Source: Acheta domesticus (Eukaryota; Arthropoda; Insecta; Orthoptera; Gryllidae). Taken from it: a DNA stretch of 64,000 nucleotides. Below the pieces are notes generated by a model. It saw only the letters and a program-made list of their open reading frames with translations. It ran no database searches and was not told the origin of the DNA. The stretch is from contig JAHLJT010009419.1 of NCBI GenBank assembly GCA_031308135.1, positions 178,024,961 through 178,088,960 of the forward strand, given 5' to 3'. The translations under genes and the position numbers were made by a program. Shown in pieces: positions 22,701 through 34,460 of this stretch. Numbering within the stretch: the first letter of the stretch is position 1; every line of letters begins with the position of its first letter.

Positions 22701-25700
22701 TTTTTCGCAAGAATTGAAGTAAGAATTTCCGCAAAAATTGTGGTTTGGTAGTGCTTTTTAAGTCATTTTTCTTATTATTTGCGTGAAATGGGAAGAATTA
22801 TCGCGCAACATCAATAATTCGAACCGTGGTGACTCGAATTTCTCGATATCCCGAATTCTTTACATTTCGTGTTTTACGTTCCATGCAGGATGTTCAGTGA
22901 GTGGAAAATCGAATTGTCGAAATTCTTTGAATAGATTCTTTGGTTTTCTTTTCATCCTCAGATTCAAGAAAGGAGGGGGGATCAATTTATATAAATCTGA
23001 TTTGCTGTATTTGTATCGCTCTTTTCATTATTTACAGCTCAAATTCACTGTAAGTGGACAACATAAATTCCCATTTTAAACAGTAACCTTATAAACAGTG
23101 TAACTGTTTTAGGAAAGTTACTTAAAGTAAGATTAAAGTAAAATAACTAAAAGTTTTAAAGAAAGTCACCTACTTATTTTATTTAAAGCAAGAAGGGAAT
23201 GATATAAAATATCTCTGCCAAATTTTTAAATATTGAGAAATTGTCATATTCATATTGTTTTAATTGAAAGGATATTTTTGTGACTTTTTGACGAAAGTAA
23301 GCACTTAAGAATCTTAAAATTCTATTGATTTCTAATGCTCTCAAATGTATATCACAAAATTGCTGTCTATTGAAAAGAAAATTTGAATTATTCACTTTAA
23401 AACACTCATAAATTTTTTGGGATAAATTTGGCCTAAAAAAGATATTTCTTTAACTTAATTGATAAAAATTAATAGAAAAAATTTAAAATGAAAACTTCAA
23501 ACCAATTGGTAAATATTTAAATACCATTTCTAAAAAAATGAGCAAAATATAAGGCAATCGAAATTATTATTTCGGATAATAGTGTTTTTTTCATAAGAAA
23601 TTGTTAAATGTTTTTTACATAAATCGCAAGAGACACGTTAATTCACTATGACTAAGGATTATGATGATGCATGCCAATTTTATTTTTTATGTCTATTGGC
23701 CTTTGGTAAAGATTATTTTGTCAACAATTGGTGTGCAAACTCTGAAGGAAATTACTATTTATCTAACCTAATTTTCATTAAGACTAGAACGCCTTGACCT
23801 TGCATTTACCGAGAATGCCCACGGACCATCATTTTGACTGCTCATGCATTAAATGGGCTATTTCTGAATTTTGTGTTTTGGAATTTTGTGTTCCGAACAC
23901 AAATAAATATTCTTTAGTTATCATTTTTTTGTTTACAGTAATTATAATAATCCGTATATGCAATTGACATCAAAATGCAATTACGAAAATTCTGGATCAA
24001 TTTACACAAACACAATATTGCGAATGTACTCGACAATGACTTCATCGCATAAGCCTCAATTTCCTGACATAAAGAAGGTCTCAGAAACGTCTGGTACAAA
24101 GAACTACATCGGAGCGAAGGAAAAATATTTCGCTTGCAATATGAAGAGAAACTTCGGTGTTGTGCGTAGGTTTATGTAGACTGCTCACTTGTGAGTTGCC
24201 TTTCGCCTAAGGTAAGTCCCGATAGAATTTCATTTCATCACCGACTTCCAACATCAATACTTCCGATATGATGATCACTAATGCTTTCCAACAAAGAGTG
24301 TCCTTAGTTTCTCGGAAGAGAGATAAGAAGATATGAACAAAACACGTCGACACACAGAGCGCTCAGTTTAGCACCTATTGGGAAGCAGTAAACTTGATGG
24401 CTGTCGGGCGTTTAAGGTAAATCGATCAATATAACAATTTCGAGTGAATGAATAATTTCGAAACTTTCACGTATACTTTAAATCACAAATGCATTTAAAG
24501 GCAAGTAATCATGATAGCCAACTGTTCATTTTAATAAAGGTAACATTTCGTAAATGTGTTGTAGCCGTCAAAATGACGGCGTCAGGCGTTCCAGTGTTAA
24601 CCTGTAGATAGCGGAAATTAAGAATTCAAAAGACTGTTCAAGAAAGTACACCAGTAAATCAGAAAAATGAAACTGAGATTTTATTAGGATGGGACGTCTT
24701 TTTTTTTGTTTTGTTTTATTAAAAAGAGTCCTTTAATAAGTTACGAGAATGTTGCCAAGATTTTCTACAGAAATATTTGATTATTTTCTATTGTTTTTAA
24801 AATAACATCCGTCTTCATCATTGTTATTGAACACTTTATACACTGTGTCGTAGGTTCGAAACTTTCATCTGCCAAAGAATACCTGATGTCAACCGATTCA
24901 CTTCTATCACTTCCTGATTGAATCAATCTCCGTTGGTTCTCGGTTCGACTTTAACACCTTCTCTAGTTAGAATTTAATCATTTCTCCAATTCCCCAGGAA
25001 CAGAATGCAATTACAAGTCACCTTCTAATCGAATTCTCGTGCTTCCGCGTGGCCAAGCAGTTTGTGGGTCTTTGATGGCCCTTGAAAGTGTCGTTTGTTT
25101 TGCTGAAACCAAAAATGGAATCCTTACAGACATTTAATATTTCATGAGTGCTAACAATGTGATTATCTTGAAGAACATTAACGACTTCCTTTAACGTGTC
25201 TTCGAGGTTTTGAATCAGCGATTCAGCTCATGCATTTAAACATAAGTGATAATGGTTTGCCTTTTACACCGTCAAATTTTGCCGGATCCGCACTAGTGTC
25301 AAGAGTAATAATTACATAATTTTAAAAGATTGAAATGCTTTTCACAACTATTTCAATGAGCTTCTGGGTCAATAATCATCATCTCAATCTGATCTTTTTT
25401 GTTTTTATACCCATGAACCATTGAGCAAAAGCTGTGATTGTACCATTTTGATTTTGAGCATTGAAAGTGGCATTTATTCTTCACAACAATTATTCATAGT
25501 TTTACAGTTTTTCACGATAAGTATACAAGTAAAAATTACTTAGAATAACGCCAAAAGTAAAATTTCATTTTTCTTTTGAGGAAAACTCATGTAAATATTA
25601 ATAGGCTTTTATAGTAAGCAGTACATACGTCCTTTGAATGTGTTGAATTGATGGGCTTCGGAAGAATATACTTCTACGACACTTCCAAAATAAATTAAGT

Positions 25701-25939
25701 TGCTTATTAGGTATATGTAAAACTAAGGAATCTGTGACAGACAATTCGGTAGTACTCTGTCATTTGTAGTCGAAATATAATCCTACTTACCGAGAGAAAA
25801 TAAAACACGTGAGGCTGTATAGATTGTAATAAATGGCCCAAATATGTCTCAATCCCATCTGATTCCAAGCCTTTCAATTTCACGACCATTTCCAGTGACA
25901 TGTGAGTGTGATGTTTTCTTTTTGTCTTCGGATGTTTTG
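22701..25939. other. AT-rich noncoding stretch
   Basis: More than 3 kb with no recognised gene, RNA gene or transposon. Open frames are short and motif-free. At 24840-25240 the composition is more balanced but nothing is identified. Confidence 0.5.
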
Positions 25940-26190
25940 ACGGTGCGGGCACGTGACTCATGAGAGACATTCCTGGGAATCGTGAGTTCACTCAGAAGGA
26001 TCGGTCTCCGGTCGCGGAATCCTGCTTGGGTGCACGCGGCCGTCCATGTTAACGGCCCGCACTCGCCTTTGCAGCGCGCCGCGGCGTCGGAGGTGTGTGT
26101 GTGTGTGGGGGGGAGGGTCGTACTGGGCGCGGGTGCGATGTTGCTGTCGAGTCGTACAGTGGGCCGGAATACAGGGCATAAACTGCATAA
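25940..26190. promoter_or_regulatory. GC-rich island
   Basis: Begins with overlapping CACGTG (E-box, 25950-25955) and TGACTCA (AP-1-like, 25954-25960) sites, followed by a CpG-rich core and a short GT/G run at 26092-26117. Possible promoter or enhancer; no linked gene is visible. Confidence 0.3.
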
Positions 26191-27580
26191 AAATTAATTT
26201 TATGCAGGCATGAGTAAGTTTTTTGTTAATTCACAGAATAAAACATGGAACTTAACTGAGGAAAATTAACTGAACTAAATGAACTGTTGGTGCTACAGAA
26301 TGACATATACTTTCAGATTCCTTATGAAAGAAATCATAATTTTTGTAGTTGCAAGAAGATGATGAGAAAATTTTTAAAAGTGAAAATCGGACCAATGACA
26401 CCTTTATAAGTGTATTTCACTCTGTTCTTACAAGAATTTAAAGAAAATATTTCGAATTATTTTTGAGCAAATTTTGAACATGTCGCTGGGACTTCATGTG
26501 GAGTACTCCCAAAAGTTAATGAATGTTTTTCAAATTCGCAGAGCTTCCAGTGAGGCCAGATCGGCAGAGGAGTATACTTTTTGGAAAGAATCCTATACAT
26601 AGTGTAGGCGATTGCGTTGTTCACAGACGACAGACAGAATGACGGACGAAGGTTTTGAAAAAATAACTTTTTCGATATCAGGGGACCCCAAAACGTGTAT
26701 TTCCTTTAAAATCTCGGAATTGATTTTCTCCAGCATTTTACTATATCTTCCTCTATAGCACGTTTATTAATCCCTATATACGTAGATATACGAGAAAATA
26801 AAAAAAGTACATAAAACGTACATATTAACATGAACGTATTAAGCTTTCCGTGAACTGATTTCTTAAAGATTTTTCTTTTAAGGGCTATTCGTTTTCTCTA
26901 GTTTGAAGCCGGAGCGATGTGCAATTTCCCTCGTTTCAAAGTCATGTAGGTCTGAGTGTGAGAATAGCATATTGCTTCTCAAGCTTTTACAATCAGAGAG
27001 CGGGTAGGGGAAAATTATACAATTTTTCGAATTCAAATCCTACAAGCTTCTCGAAACCGTACATTTTCAGTAACTTTTCCAAACCTTCATGAACAATATT
27101 GATTAATATGGACATGACATGATGAACGAAAAGGACAAACGTCAACTGAATATTTTAATTCGACTGTCAGATTCCGGAACAAGAATCATTGCACTGCTGT
27201 TAGTTACACACTCAAAGCCAAAATTACTTTCCAAGAAAGTTATGTTACGAAAAATATCTTATTTTGAGTATTAAAAAGTGGGAATCTAAAATATGACAAT
27301 AGATGTAGAATAACATAGAAAATAGAATTACATTTTTTATTTTGCGATTCGAAGAATTTGTTAGAATTGAAAACTGTAGTTATGACTAACGCGTAGAATT
27401 TTTTTTTCAAATTTACGTTATTTAAGAATTCGCACGTCTCATCTGTAGTAAACACAGAACCGCTAGAAAATCGGGGCGGAAAGAGTTGACCATGAATAAT
27501 TGTCCTCGTTTTTATTTTTCGTCAATTGTTATCCATCATTTTCATGGATTTTATTTTTGCTTGCTCTGTGGCTACCACGG
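26191..27580. other. AT-rich noncoding stretch
   Basis: No gene or repeat is assigned. A short cagacgacagacagaatgac stretch near 26627 is simple GAC/GACA-like sequence. Confidence 0.5.
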
Positions 27581-27820
27581 GTCATTCGGGGCCAATGTGC
27601 GCCGGCAAGGTGTGAGTCAGCCGCGGAGGCGCGGCACGCACAAAGCTGGTTGCGGTGCGCGCTGGCGCCCGGAGCGACATCGGCGGGTTTCCCGACTCAG
27701 CGGTCACCGCCTGCGCGCTTACGTAAGGCGCGGAGCCTCCCAGGCGCTCGCCGCCGCCGCCGTTCCTTTACCTCCCCCACCTGTCCTCACGCTCACCTCC
27801 TCCGCTCACATTGAAAGAGT
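27581..27820. promoter_or_regulatory. GC/CpG-rich island
   Basis: A 240-bp CpG-rich block with a perfect palindrome CTTACGTAAG at 27718-27727, a PAR-bZIP/CREB-like site. It is flanked by AT-rich DNA on both sides. Open frames crossing it are not supported as genes. Confidence 0.35.
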
Positions 27821-28039
27821 CTGCATGTATAATCGAACAAGGATAAAATAAATTTAAAAAAGAAAAAAATAAACTCATCCGCCAACACCACCGCCACCTT
27901 CACTCTCCCTCCCCTTCACTTTTAGTAAGATTTTCCTGGCTTCGCCCTCATCGCTCCCTCATCGCTGACGACGTTCCCGCTGTCATCTATCCACCCCGGC
28001 TTCGACAGTACGCCCACCTTCACCACCACTTTCAATCCT

Positions 28040-28400
28040 CTTTCTCTCTAACCCTCCCTCTCGCCCTCGCCCGCCCTCCCGTCTCCGCCCGCTTCCTCGA
28101 CCTCGACCCCACCGCCCTCTCCCTCGCCCTCGCCCTCGTCCTCGCACTCACCCTCGCCCTCGCCCTCGCCCTCGCCCACTCCCTCGCCCTCTCCTTCGCT
28201 CTCGCCCTCGCCCCCGCCCCCGCCCTCGCTCTCGTCTTCGCCCTTGCCCTCGCCCTCGCCATCACCCTCGCCCTCGCCCTTGCCTTCGCCTTCGCCCCCT
28301 TCCCCACGCCGTCTCCCTCGTCATCGCCTTCGCCTTCGCCCTCGCCCTCGCCTTTGCCTTCTCCCTCGCCTCCTGCCCGTCCCTTCCCCACCCACGCCTC
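28040..28400. repeat. (GCCCTC)n hexanucleotide minisatellite
   Basis: The + strand is an imperfect array of GCCCTC with GCCTTC variants and almost no purine except the G of each unit. The minus strand therefore opens a long Ala-Arg repeat frame that is not a gene. Confidence 0.9.
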
Positions 28401-28627
28401 CACTGTCACGTCTCCTCCAGCGCGATTGCTGTTTCCGGAGCACGGCGCCTCTTCCTGCGACCAATGACCTTTCTCGCGCACCTGCTGCTGTTGACGCCGC
28501 AGCCTGCGGCGCACTTGAAGTCCTTACTCACGCCGACGACCGCGCCCGCGCCTTGTCGACTTCCCGCGTGACACCTGCTGAAGGCTGCTTTTACCCCCCT
28601 CCCGGTAGATCTCTGCGGTCACCTTTT
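28401..28627. other. GC-rich noncoding flank
   Basis: Continues the island downstream of the hexanucleotide array. No gene is recognised. Confidence 0.4.
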
Positions 28628-28883
28628 TATACTGCGATTTTTCTAACTTTGCCCCTCAAGGCCACTCAAATCCCATCTCCGCGATGGAATATGTCACGGT
28701 ATTTCGAATCTTTCTCAGTCCTTCCGCTAGATTTCGCACGATCGCGAACGTATCAGGCAGTGCTTGCGATCGCGCGACTTCTACCGGCAAGACCGAGAAA
28801 GACGCGAAATGCCGTGACATATTCCATCTCGAAGATGGGATTTGAGTGGCCTTGAGGGGCAAAGTTGGAAAAATCGCAGTATA
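28628..28883. mobile_element. 256-bp fold-back element (palindromic MITE)
   Basis: The left arm (from tatactgcgattttt at 28628) and right arm (to aaaaatcgcagtata at 28883) are near-perfect inverted copies over about 110-120 bp each, meeting near 28755. The palindrome explains why both strands translate to nearly the same peptide (for example LPLKATQIPS and MGFEWP occur on each). The ends suggest terminal repeats starting ACTGCGATTTTT with TA/TATA at the junctions, as for Tc1/mariner-related MITEs. Arms differ at scattered sites, more so near the centre. Confidence 0.8.
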
Positions 28884-30243
28884 GCGCTGTGTCCGCACGT
28901 CCTCCCATGCTTCCGTCAATTTTTCAACGCCTCCGATGACTCAATCCACGCTCCCACGGAGGCTCCATTGCGAAGTGCACGTTTTCATCCACGCTTACGT
29001 CCATTTTGCGCCTTCTGACGATTCTTTGTTCATGTTTCTCAAATTTTGTCTATTATGATCTCCAAAGGATTTAAAGTGGGTAGGGTTTCAGGCAGAAATA
29101 AGATAGTTGTGGGCTCAGCAACAGATGTCGGAAAATTTTGGTGTACTAATAGAACTACTTTGAACCGTAATAAACTGGCCGTAACAGTCTTTGAACCCTT
29201 TCCTCTTGGTGTACAAAAATTCAAAAGAATGTTTGTGTAGTAAAAGCACGTTTTATTAATTTATTAGCTAAGCAGTCATTAATGCAGCTATTATTGTTAC
29301 TATTATTATCTTTGCTTATTATTAAATACACGTTTTGTTTCTATGTTAATTAATAGAACAAAGCACCGTACATTTATTTTGTACAGTATCAGCACACTAC
29401 ATTACAACACACAAATGATACAATAAATAGGTTGATTCTAATACTGTTATAGAAAGATTTTCTCATCAACGACATAATGTTTGCGACACAGAATCCTTAA
29501 AAATAGTTCGCAAAATTGGCGCAATAGAACAAAATATGTTGAGGAAACTACCATTACTGCACTAGTGCATGTCACTCATAGCAGCACCGCATAGTGTTAA
29601 ATTAGGAAAGTAATTTGGAATGTGCGTAAATATTACCAAATTTTATTAACAAAGTTTTACTATTTACATATGGTAGTAAAATAGTTTATAACGTGTTTAT
29701 GAAGGCTTATTGCATTTTGCCTTATCTTTTCTCGAACTCTGATCGGAAAGAACTCTTTTCAACCATTCTTCCAGGACTTTTTATACTCGTTTGTAATGTA
29801 TGAATCAGTACTTTACTTTGATTACTACATTTGTGTTTCGTGCGGTTTTCCTAATTGGATATATCGCTTTCTATTATTCCTTTTCATTGTTCTTTTTATC
29901 GAGTTTGCACATGAAAGAATGCAGATCCCTGTGGTTTAGCGATATTGTCGTTACTCACATTCGAATATTTTTTCCTGAAATTTAAAAATTAATTTGACGA
30001 AGTATTTTTCTTTGTTATTCATTATCATTCTAATTTGACATTACATTTTCTTTTCATGAAAAAATAATCCTGGAAACTTCGTACAACTTAGTGATTAATG
30101 TCAAGTGATAATAAACGCCCGAAAATACGTAATGTCATAATTTAATAATTATGTAACTTCTCTCTTTTAGACAACTAAAAACTTTTTAAAACCATATAAT
30201 TGATTTTATTGATATCAGTTTGTTATTGCATAAAATTTTTCTT
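28884..30243. other. noncoding stretch
   Basis: No gene is supported. At 29039-29240 both strands are open for about 60 codons, without motif. Confidence 0.5.
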
Positions 30244-30280
30244 TACGTTTCGGAGTCCGTTCAGCTCCATCATCAAGCTA
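30244..30280 (-). ncRNA. hammerhead-like core motif
   Basis: The minus strand reads TTGATGA, then T-GGAG, a 9-nt loop, CTCC, then GAAACG. UGANGA, a paired stem II and GAAAC are the conserved core of the hammerhead ribozyme; related motifs occur in Penelope-like retroelement terminal repeats. The first base of the CUGANGA box is U instead of C, and the cleavage triplet and stems I and III were not resolved. It may be a relic. Confidence 0.35.
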
Positions 30281-31195
30281 AATGTATATTTCAACATGTT
30301 TGGGCCATAAACTTAACTCTTGATATTATTTCTTCCTTTTGTGAATGGGTATTTATTTTTAATCTTCATTTTAGTTGTAATATTCTGCATCAAGTACGAA
30401 ACCTTAGAACTTCACGCGTTCATTCTTTGAATTACGAAAACCATCTACGCATTATTCATTGCAGAGAGACTTGATACGACTTGTGGTCAGGCTACGCCAT
30501 TTTTATTTGCGTTTTCGGTTCCGATCTCTGAGACGATTTTCCGTTACGCGAAAGTACAAATTTATCAGAAAGTTTTCCCCATTCTCTCTTCTTTTAAATA
30601 TCTCTGCTTGTTTTCACATACAGTACCGTTCAACATTTTTAAAATTGCAACAGATATTTTAATACTAATGTTTTAATAATTGCTGGCGAATGGATTGCAT
30701 TGGAAGTTTTCAGCGCTCACCAGTCGTGTTACTTGCCACGTTGTGAATCTATCAACTAACATTACCTGGGATTCCCTTATTAACAGTCAGGCATGACTTT
30801 TAGAAAAGAAAATAAACTCCACCAATCCAAAGAAGCCTAAATGACCTAAAGTGACCACTATCCGCCGGTTTTTCCTTTTCGCTAAAGGAACTTTCCCTAC
30901 CTCTGGTCTCGTGATTTTGATGTCGACGAATAGCAGAGGTTTTGTCAGTTCGTCTCCGCAATTCACCCGTCATTTCACAACAGCTTTCTCTGCGACCAAT
31001 CGCTACCATCTTCACCATCACCATTACCGCTGCCACCGTCACCCATACCGCCACTACCACTACCACTACCCCTGCGATACAGCAACCGCCGCTCTCAACG
31101 ACGAGAATATCACCATGCTTCTCATGTAGGTTTGATCGTGTCCATTACCTCCGTCATATACACCACGTGCACTACGTCCACCCAACCCCGCCATC
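30281..31195. other. noncoding stretch
   Basis: No gene is supported. From 31000 to 31110 the + strand has accatcacc/ccactacc low-complexity words. Confidence 0.45.
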
Positions 31196-31207
31196 TTCAA
31201 AGTCCCC

Positions 31208-31597
31208 TCCCGTAGTTTCCCCGATCAACACCAGGCGAATGCCGGAGCAGTACCCTAACAAACAGGCCACGGACCGCGCGCGATCTTTCCTTTCTCTTCC
31301 TTGTCCTATCCTCTCCTCTTACACACACACACATACACTTACACTAACATGCACTACACTACCACACATGTCGGGAGACCGGTCGGGAGCTTACAGCTTG
31401 TCCCGGCTGGGGCGGTGCGTGGGAGATACCTGGTTTAGGGGAAAACCCGGCTTGTCGACGGTAGGTCGGCGCCAGATCTCGCCATCCAGCGGGGAGAAGA
31501 TCATCGCCACCTCCCGAGAGAAAAAATGACTACACTTACGGGACTAATGCCCTAAGTAGTTGACGCGCCCGGAAACACGAATCAATCAATCAATCAA
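31208..31597 (+). mobile_element. SINE family B copy, 5'-truncated, with target duplication
   Basis: Flanked by the exact 12-bp direct repeat TTCAAAGTCCCC at 31196-31207 and 31598-31609. Inside, the family B body starts at a point corresponding to the middle of the full copy (gtagttt...caacaccaggcgaatgcc), passes a pyrimidine/CA-rich middle, and ends gttgacgcgcccgg plus AATC repeats (31580-31597). 5' truncation with a target duplication is the mark of LINE-driven retroposition. Confidence 0.9.
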
Positions 31598-31619
31598 TTC
31601 AAAGTCCCCGTCACCGTTA

Positions 31620-31980
31620 ACACCGGCGCCATCTCTCTATCGCCCCGTCTCGTTACTGTTGTTATCACCGTCATCGCCTCCGTCACCGCCGCAAACCCTC
31701 GTCAGTGGAGGTGTGGCCGTAGAGGCTCTGCCACGCTGCCTCCGTCGCTCGCTGCCACCGATGCTTCTTTCCTCTCGCTTCGCCCGGCGCCCCCAGCGAT
31801 GTCCCGACGTCAGCGGTTTTTGGCGGGCGCTGATCCTCGGTCCAGCGCCCCCGCCCCGCCCCCCCGCCACGCCCCCCTGCCCCTGCCCCTTCGCGGAAGT
31901 GTCGCTTTCCGCTCTGAGGACGCGACGTGGCCGGGTGTTGGTCCGAGAGGGGCACCGGTAGATGTAGACAGAAGAATTTA
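31620..31980. promoter_or_regulatory. GC-rich island
   Basis: GC-rich block with ccgtc words, then a complex CpG-rich part with a C-rich run at 31845-31890. Open frames on both strands are compositional. Regulatory function is possible but not shown. Confidence 0.3.
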
Positions 31981-33690
31981 TAATCGGGCTCTATTTTTGG
32001 ACCCTTGGAATATTGAGGTATTGGCATGAGGCGAGCGATCCACTTTCCACTTTGTGCTCAACCATAGGAGTTTTATATTTTTTGAATATATGTGGCCTGT
32101 GGACTGTTTGTGGGAACCATTGCTTCATAATGACATCCGTAAGTTGTAGATCTAATTACCACAATAATAATGAAGTTGTAATATGAACGATGATGTATAT
32201 TCTTGCCAGAAAGTTTGGCTAGAGGCTTCCTTTTGTAAATCAATAAAATCCTTTTGTAAATCAATAGTAAAAAAGCTACTGGTGCATGGGCACGACCACG
32301 AAATAAGCTCGAAATGTTACCAACTTCTGGTAATAGGATGTGCCAACCATCTGCCTTTAATCCTTCTGGGTAAAAGACATAAAGTATTCCGCCATAAAAT
32401 AATTTTCCTCCATCTCCCTTTCTACTTTCATACTTAAAACAAATTACTTCCTTTATGTTTTACACTTAATGCGTATTACTAGGGAGCGAATTTCTGTGAT
32501 TTAGCATATATTTGCCTGTTGCTTCACGGCATACCTAAGAGAAATTTCGTGTCATTTGGTTAGAATTGGATGTTTTGTAGATTAATGTATTAGTGCATAT
32601 TAGACTAATTTTTCCTGTTGATGCATATTTGCGTAATTATAGGAGCATATTTGGCATACTTCGTTAAAATAGAGACTTAGACTTGTATCTCTAAAACGTG
32701 TCATATTTTCATCAATTCTTATTTATTTGTGAGCGTTCATTGATTAACAAGAGCTTCACAAAATTTAAATTTTTTCTTCCCTATACTACTTGGGCAAATG
32801 TAGGATATATTTTGAAACCAGCCAGTAAAAAGCAACAGGACATACAATGTTCTTCCGTGATACAAAAATAACTATAGACCCAACAACTAAACGAAAATGT
32901 ACTTTTCCTTGCAATGTATCTGCAAGTGTAATATGAAGGTAAGATGCGCATTAGATGCGAAAGTCAACAATAAAAAAATACCACATTCAATTTGAATTCA
33001 TTAAAATAATAGATTGTCGCGACCTAGAAGTTATTTACGACCCTAGATAGTTTTAATGATCGTGGACCGCAGGGAAGATGCAAAAACAATTATCTACGAG
33101 CTAAATGTCCCCCGAGATCATTATATCTAATACAACCTGCGGCTCTCGTGTGAAATCTGGTTTTTCAGAACTCGTTAAAAAAGGACACGAGGGTCAATTT
33201 ACAAGTAGACATCAGGATTTTAATTGCATTACAATGTCTTTTTTTCGCCTTCTCAATTCACAATTTTTTCTCTGCACAATATTATATTCTTTGAATAAGT
33301 ATTGCCTTTTCTTCGTATAATGCTCCTGTGCAACATCTAATTCATGTTATGTCTGGCATTATACATTACTATCTGCTCTTTTGAATCTACAATTTATTCC
33401 GAACTCGAACTTACCTTGTGAACAATTAGAAATGCATTTTAAAAAAGAAAATAATCTCTAAGCATATGAGTAACACACACCTCATAAATTACGTGATAGA
33501 TATAAATATTAGAAAATTAACGAGCTTTGAAATAGTGGTTACATTTGCCGCCGTTTTCTCAGTGTGCGCAACCACCTGAATCATTCCCTACTCCTTTTCC
33601 AAATTCGTGTGGTTCCAATTTAATTCCCCATTGTTTTGGATAATTTTGATCTGAGCTCCCAAAATCACGCACAGTCCTCTCCATGAGTCA
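31981..33690. other. AT-rich noncoding stretch
   Basis: No gene is recognised. A short tandem pair of ccttttgtaaatcaata lies at 32229 and 32250. Confidence 0.5.
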
Positions 33691-34030
33691 ACACCCACCA
33701 TGATTCATTCGCCCCACTTGTCTTGGCTGGGACGAGGGCGGGGCGCGGTCGGCTAGTGGATTTCCCCCCGCGCTGTCTTATCCTCGTTCAAATGGCCCCG
33801 CTAGCGAGGACAAGGGGACGCCCGCCCTAGAAATACGTCCACACCCTTTCGCGCTGTCACCGCCGGTGTTAACTCGGACTTCGACGCCGTCGTCAACCTT
33901 ATCATCTGTGCTGTTCATGCCACCCACGCCGTGTCCACCCTCTCCCTATCTCCGTCCCCACCACCTTCTCCGCCGCTTCGTCACCCTCCCGCAGCCCTCT
34001 CGCCGCCCTTCACGGCCCTCTCGTCGCCGT

Positions 34031-34294
34031 CTTACCACCCATTCGCCGTCCTCTCGCCGCTTTCTCACCGCCCTTTCGCCGCCTTCTCGCTACCCTCTCA
34101 CCGCCCTTTCGCCGCCCTCTTGTCACCCTCTCACCGCCCTCTCGTCACCCTCTCCCCATCCTCTCGTCGCCCTCTCACCACCCTCTCGCCGCCCTCTCTC
34201 CGCCATCTCGTCGCCGTCTCGCCGCCCATTCGCTGCCCTCTCGCCGCCATCTCGCCCCCCTTTCGCCGCCCTCTCACCGCCCTCTCATCCGCCC
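34031..34294 (+). repeat. 33-bp minisatellite, about 8 units
   Basis: The + strand repeats a C-rich unit every 33 bp. In one frame it gives eight 11-residue units, for example LTALSPPSRYP, LTALSPPSCHP, LVALSPPSRRP, FAALSPPSHPP. Unit length being a multiple of three keeps frames open on more than one phase; two overlapping frames of about 200 codons result. With no start context, splice sites or family match, a noncoding minisatellite is the better call. The GC-rich DNA on both sides (33700-34030, 34295-34460) is part of the same island. Confidence 0.8.
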
Positions 34295-34460
34295 GTCATC
34301 GCCGTCGCCGCCGTCTCGCCGCCCATCGCCTCTCTCCGCCGTCTCGCCGCCCCCTCGCCGCCCTCGCCCCCCTCAAGGCACTCGCCGCCTGGAATCTTAC
34401 CAAAACCGCCATCGTCGACCACCACGGCCGCGCCCGCGTTCGAACCAACTGCTTGCCTTC

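Noticed and set aside
28032..28855. 160- and 203-codon frames around the hexanucleotide array
   Set aside because: Ala-Arg and Pro-Ser repeats produced by GCCCTC units; the 3' part is the palindromic MITE read through.
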